A DNA stretch of 38,939 nt from Armatimonadota bacterium. GTDB taxonomy: Bacteria > Armatimonadota > JAAZEB01. The notes beneath the pieces are model-generated. The model was not told the origin of the DNA. It did no database searches and saw only the letters and a program-made list of their open reading frames with translations. The stretch lies in the NCBI GenBank assembly GCA_012512505.1, contig JAAZEB010000282.1, positions 1 to 38,939 on the forward strand, in the 5' to 3' direction. The position numbers and the translations under genes were made by a program. Shown in pieces: positions 35,302 through 38,939 of the stretch (position 1 is its first letter; every line of letters begins with the position of its first letter).

Positions 35302-36360
35302 TTACGGCGCGACAGGCGTAAGCAAGGGCGAGCGGCGCTCGCGGCACAGGTCGATGCTGCGAATGAGCCAGTGACGGCCGGTGCGGCGCAGCACGTAGAC
35401 CGCATCCACCCGCCGTTCCTCGCCATCGGGGCCGATGAAGTGGTGCTCGCCAGCGGCAACCACCTCCGTGTCGCCGCGCATCCGCACGTCGTAGAAGCGG
35501 AAGCGGATGGTCCGCACGTCATCGAACGCCTGCACGGTGAGCGCTCGGAACTCGCGGGCGCTCATGGCATGGCTGTAGCGCCCGTCGTGGTAGATGGCTA
35601 CGGTGCCGTCGCCATCCACGTGGTTGGCGATGAGGCGGTAGTTTCGCTCCTGCCAGCCGCGCTCAATCTCCCGAAGCGCCTCCTCGGCGCGCCGCTCATA
35701 AAGATCGCTGCGGTCGTAGCCGTAGGGCACCGCGTCGAGGTCGCGCCACTGAAGAACCCACGGCCCGTAGTAGTCGTAGAAGACGCGGTCGTAAGGGTGG
35801 TACCACGGGTCGTAGTAGTGTTGAACCACCACGGCAGGGGGCCGGGTAACCGGCTGCGCGGCCGGCCGTTTCACCTGGGTGCGGCCCGGCTTCTGGAAGA
35901 TGTCGATCAGGCCGCCGCCAGCCGAGGGCGGATTGCGCGGCTGCTGGGTAGTGCCCGGCCGATCGGGAGTGGTCGTGCCAGCCGTGTCCTGGGCACGCTT
36001 CCGCAGGATGTCGAAGAGGCTTCCCGCGCGGCGCGGCGAGGTGGTGTCAGTAGACGGAGCAGGCTTCGTCGTGACCGACGGCGCGGGTCGGGAATCCGGC
36101 TCACGGCGCTCCGGCTTCTTCAGAATGCTGCCGAGGGATGAGCCCTGGCCGCTGGGCGCCTCCCGACGGACGGTCGGGCTGCTGGAACCACTGGAGTTGC
36201 CACGCTCCTCGGTCTTCTTGTCTCCCTTTTTCAGGAAGTCGCTGAGACCTGCAGCGGCCACGGGGCGCAAGGAGGCGGATCCAAGGAGCGCCAGCGCGGT
36301 GAGTGACCCCACGAGGGCAACCGAGCGCGGCGGCATCCGGCGAACGCGTGCAGCGATCAT
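35302..36360 (-). CDS. Exported protein with four short-motif repeats and an NTF2-like domain
   Basis: This is a 352-residue protein with a signal peptide (about 1-37, ending PVAAA). Residues 38-160 are disordered and rich in Ser, Pro, Thr and Arg, but carry four copies of one motif: GLSDFLKKG (38-46), SLGSILKKP (75-83), SLFDILRKR (114-122) and GLIDIFQKP (150-158), spaced 37, 39 and 36 residues. A Tyr-rich stretch (181-200) follows. Residues about 222-338 resemble an NTF2/SnoaL-like alpha-beta domain (EIERGWQERNYRLIANHVDGDGTVAIYHDG, then HWLIRSIDL). I do not recognise the family. The motif copies look like short binding helices. ATG 36360 has a GGAGGG site, its own promoter (36381-36409) and a strong terminator, so it is a single-gene unit. 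Confidence 0.85.
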   Translation of the reverse strand: MIAARVRRMPPRSVALVGSLTALALLGSASLRPVAAAGLSDFLKKGDKKTEERGNSSGSSSPTVRREAPSGQGSSLGSILKKPERREPDSRPAPSVTTKPAPSTDTTSPRRAGSLFDILRKRAQDTAGTTTPDRPGTTQQPRNPPSAGGGLIDIFQKPGRTQVKRPAAQPVTRPPAVVVQHYYDPWYHPYDRVFYDYYGPWVLQWRDLDAVPYGYDRSDLYERRAEEALREIERGWQERNYRLIANHVDGDGTVAIYHDGRYSHAMSAREFRALTVQAFDDVRTIRFRFYDVRMRGDTEVVAAGEHHFIGPDGEERRVDAVYVLRRTGRHWLIRSIDLCRERRSPLLTPVAP

Positions 36361-36380
36361 TGTCCTGTCCCTCCACCTCT

Positions 36381-36409
36381 ATCTTAGCAGGAAAGCCCCC
36401 TGCCGTCAA
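36381..36409 (-). promoter_or_regulatory. Promoter of the NTF2-like exported protein gene
   Basis: TTGACG (36409-36404), 17 bases, TAAGAT (36386-36381) on the minus strand, 5/6 and 4/6 matches with ideal spacing, 21 bases before the start codon. Confidence 0.65.
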
Positions 36410-36503
36410 TCGATTGCAGGATCCCACGCTTCCCTGCGGCCGACCGCTCCCATCGGGCGTCCGGTGAGATGTACCCCTTGGACGCGCCAGAGCGCCCGCG
36501 GGT

Positions 36504-38939
36504 TCAACTTCCGCTTTCGCTCTGGCCGAGGGCGGAGCGCCCCTGGGCACTGAGATGCAGCAAGGGACGGTTCGAGTGGGCGTCGCGCTGGAGCTGGCCG
36601 GATTCCACCAGGCTGTCCACCAGGCGCTCCACCTCGGCGCGGGAGAGGCCGGCGAGCGCCCCGTGCTGCGGGCAGCGCTCCGGGCTGATCGGGGCGGCGA
36701 GCGACCCCCGCAGGATGTTGACGAGCCCCTTCTTTCCGACGGCGAACGGCAGCGCCCCGAGGCACTGCAGCGCCACCCGCGCCGGCGAGTCGGGAACGGC
36801 GGCGGCACGCCGGCTCGAACGCGCGGTGGCGCGGGCCGCCGGCATGGCAGCGCTGGCACCGGGGCGGCAGTTGTCGCAGGCGCGGCAGTCGGTGGGAGGA
36901 GCCTCACCAAACTCGGCGGCGATGAAGGCATGGCGGCACCCGCGCGTCTGCACGTAGGCCGCGATGCGGTCGAGGCGGCGCCGCTGTGCCTGCTCCTGAT
37001 CCGCGAGGAGGCGATCCAGGGCGGCCCGGGCCCCCGGCGGCGGTGGCGGCACCGCCAGCAGCAGGTCGCGGCCGGCGGGGCGATAATCCACCCAACCTTG
37101 CGCCTGCCACGCCAGCACCAGGCCCTCCAGCTCGCCGGGGTGGATGCCCGCTGCGGCGGCCAGTGGCAGCGGATCCACGGTGGTGCTTTGGCCGGGGCGC
37201 AGGTCAGCGGCAGCGGCCACGGCGCACAGCGCGGGATCCTCCGCCTGCTGCAGCAGGCGCAGCGAGAGCACGCGGGGCAAGTCGAGGTAGCGGGTCACCA
37301 GCCCCACTTGCTCCAACAGGGAGAGCGCCACGCGCACCGGCGTTTCCTCCAGGCCGGTGGCGTGGGTCAGCTCCTCGATGGTCACCCGGCCGACGCGTGC
37401 CGACCCGGCCATCCGCCGCACGGCATGGTAGGTGCCGCTGAGGTCTTCCATGCGGATTCGGTCGCGGGCCGCCCAGCGGCTGAGGTTGGCCCGATCGCCG
37501 GGCGTGGCCAGCAGCACGCAGCGCGAGGGAAGGCCGTCGCGGCCGGCGCGACCGGCTTCCTGGTAGTAGCTCTCCACCGAGCGGGGGAGGTTGTAGTGGA
37601 CCACCAGGCGCACGTCGCGCTTATCGACCCCCATGCCGAAGGCCACGGTCGCCACGATCACCCGCACCCGGCCGTCCATGAAGGCGTCCTGCACGGCCGC
37701 GCGCTCCTCGCGCTCCATGCCGGCGTGATAGTGCAGCGCCTGCACCCCTTTGCCGCGCAACATGCGCGCCAGATCCTCACAGCGCTCGCGCGAGGAGGCG
37801 TAGACCACCACCGCGCCGGCCTCGCCGCGGCACAGCGCTACCAGCAAGCCGAGCTTCTCCTCATTGATCCGGGCGGGGATCACCTCCAGGCGCAGGTTGG
37901 GCCGAAACACGCCTAGGCTGATGCGCCGCAGCTCACGACCCAGGCGGCGGGTCACGTCGCGCTGAACGGCTGGCGTCGCCGTGGCCGTCATCGCCAGCAC
38001 CGGCGGGTCGCCCAGGCGGCGCAGCGTCGGCCCGAGGAAGAGATAGTCGGGGCGGAAGTCGTGGCCCCAGAGGGAGAGGCAGTGCGCCTCATCCACAACG
38101 AACAGGGAAACGCCCGCCCGGCGCAGCGCATCGAGGAACGGCCACTGGCGCAGGCGCTCCGGCGCGGCGTAGATCAGCCGGCACTGCCCGGCGGCAATCC
38201 GCCGCAGGCAGGCGTCCACCTCCCCGGGCGGCAGGGTGCTGTTGACCAGCGCGGTGCGCTCCGCCAGTGCTGGCGGCAGGCCGTCCACCTGGTCCTTCAT
38301 CAGGGCAATCAGCGGGGAGATGACCACCGTGGCGCGCGGCAGCAGCGCCGCCGGAAGCTGATAGCAAAGCGACTTCCCGGCCCCGGTCGGCATCACTGAG
38401 AGGATGCTCTCCCCCGCCAGCACCGCCTCGATCACCTCTTGCTGCCCCGGCCGGAACCCGGAGTGGCCAAACAGCTCGCGCAGCACCGTGGCAGGCTCCC
38501 GGGGCAGCGGGGTCGCCCGGGGAACAGCGCGTGGGGAGGCGCTGGGGCCTGACCTTCTGCCGGCCTCGCGGTCGCCCCGGACCTCGCCGACGCCCAACGC
38601 GGCCGCCGGTCGGACGGCGGCAGGCTCCCCCACCCCGGCGGCCTCCGGCGAGGGGGGCACCGGGGGGCACTCGCGCGGCGTGGAGCGCACCGGCATGGCG
38701 AACCCCTCGCCAAACAGATCGCGCCGGAGGCGGCGGAGGTCGGTGGCGTAGGTCTGCTGCAGGCGAGCGCGCAACTGGGGGTCGCCGGCCCCGGCGGAGC
38801 ACAGCAGGTGGTCGAGGAGCCGCAGCAGCGAGGCCGGCGGGGCATCGGCCGGCGCCAGCGCCAGCGCTTCCTCGACGGCCGCCCGGGCACCGGCCGCGGC
38901 TCCTTGCGCTGCCCGGCAGCGGGCCAGCCGCTCCAGACC
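36504..38939 (-). CDS. RecQ-family DNA helicase, 5' end open at window edge
   Basis: The reading frame stays open from 36504 to the right edge. ATP-dependent 3'-5' helicase motifs are complete: FRPGQQEVIEAVL, Walker A TGAGKSLCYQLP, VDEAHCLSLWGHDFRPDY and YYQEAGRAGRDG. The order after the core is unusual: about 170 residues with a winged-helix-like part (VTIEELTHATGLEETPVRVALSLLEQVGLV), then the zinc cluster (C...FGEAPPTDCRACDNC), then an RQC-like winged helix. No HRDC domain is seen. A Pro/Ala-rich linker precedes the core. RecQ proteins unwind forked DNA in repair and recombination. Possible starts are ATG 38696 (GAGGGG site) or TTG 38774. The upstream frame, Ala/Leu-rich and TPR-like, also looks coding, so the gene may begin outside the window. 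Confidence 0.9.
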   Translation of the reverse strand, partial: GLERLARCRAAQGAAAGARAAVEEALALAPADAPPASLLRLLDHLLCSAGAGDPQLRARLQQTYATDLRRLRRDLFGEGFAMPVRSTPRECPPVPPSPEAAGVGEPAAVRPAAALGVGEVRGDREAGRRSGPSASPRAVPRATPLPREPATVLRELFGHSGFRPGQQEVIEAVLAGESILSVMPTGAGKSLCYQLPAALLPRATVVISPLIALMKDQVDGLPPALAERTALVNSTLPPGEVDACLRRIAAGQCRLIYAAPERLRQWPFLDALRRAGVSLFVVDEAHCLSLWGHDFRPDYLFLGPTLRRLGDPPVLAMTATATPAVQRDVTRRLGRELRRISLGVFRPNLRLEVIPARINEEKLGLLVALCRGEAGAVVVYASSRERCEDLARMLRGKGVQALHYHAGMEREERAAVQDAFMDGRVRVIVATVAFGMGVDKRDVRLVVHYNLPRSVESYYQEAGRAGRDGLPSRCVLLATPGDRANLSRWAARDRIRMEDLSGTYHAVRRMAGSARVGRVTIEELTHATGLEETPVRVALSLLEQVGLVTRYLDLPRVLSLRLLQQAEDPALCAVAAAADLRPGQSTTVDPLPLAAAAGIHPGELEGLVLAWQAQGWVDYRPAGRDLLLAVPPPPPGARAALDRLLADQEQAQRRRLDRIAAYVQTRGCRHAFIAAEFGEAPPTDCRACDNCRPGASAAMPAARATARSSRRAAAVPDSPARVALQCLGALPFAVGKKGLVNILRGSLAAPISPERCPQHGALAGLSRAEVERLVDSLVESGQLQRDAHSNRPLLHLSAQGRSALGQSESGS

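Overview
The window is 38.9 kb of GC-rich bacterial chromosome, densely packed, with 23 protein genes I can support and no rRNA, tRNA, CRISPR array or intact transposon seen. The mix fits a free-living, polysaccharide-using bacterium, possibly Armatimonadota or a relative. The grounds are an rpsU-pgpH-ybeY-dgkA gene order, a bifunctional chorismate mutase/prephenate dehydratase, a SecA with large inserts and several big modular glycosidase-like proteins. The phylum is inference only. Starts are often GTG or TTG behind GGAGG-type ribosome binding sites, and several promoters match the housekeeping consensus TTGACA/TATAAT well.

Region 1 (1-9.6 kb) is a carbohydrate and stress region. An exported six-hairpin glycosidase-like protein runs off the left edge. 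It is divergent from a cytoplasmic glycosidase-like protein of the same general fold. An AraC-type regulator and a small zinc-ribbon/L12-like membrane protein form a short operon on the minus strand. A PRC-barrel/DUF2382 stress protein diverges from the regulator.

Region 2 (9.7-18.9 kb) is housekeeping: accD-accA (fatty acid synthesis), pheA (phenylalanine synthesis), then rpsU and the run pgpH-ybeY-dgkA-corC (c-di-AMP turnover, 16S rRNA maturation, lipid carrier recycling, CBS/DUF21 membrane protein). The dgkA product carries an extra PAP2-like domain that lacks key residues.

Region 3 (19-28.8 kb) holds four minus-strand genes for exported proteins: a GH123/DUF4091-like multidomain protein, a TIM-barrel glycosidase-like protein, an HtrA/DegP-type protease and a GH42-like protein. 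I read it as a polysaccharide or glycoconjugate degradation cluster with its own envelope protease. The ribosome binding site of the TIM-barrel gene sits inside a perfect 9-bp hairpin.

Region 4 (29-38.9 kb) holds secA, a Nif3/YqfO protein, a STAS anti-sigma antagonist, a DUF192 protein that looks leaderless, a small membrane protein, an exported protein with four spaced copies of a short motif before an NTF2-like domain, and a RecQ-family helicase open to the right edge.

The most unusual material is between genes. Two copies (13185-13370 and 28936-29065) of a dispersed structured repeat have end hairpins with complementary loops. Two heptanucleotide arrays each have seven units (13133-13181 and 32651-32699). 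Three C6/G6 hairpins lie between secA and the Nif3 gene.
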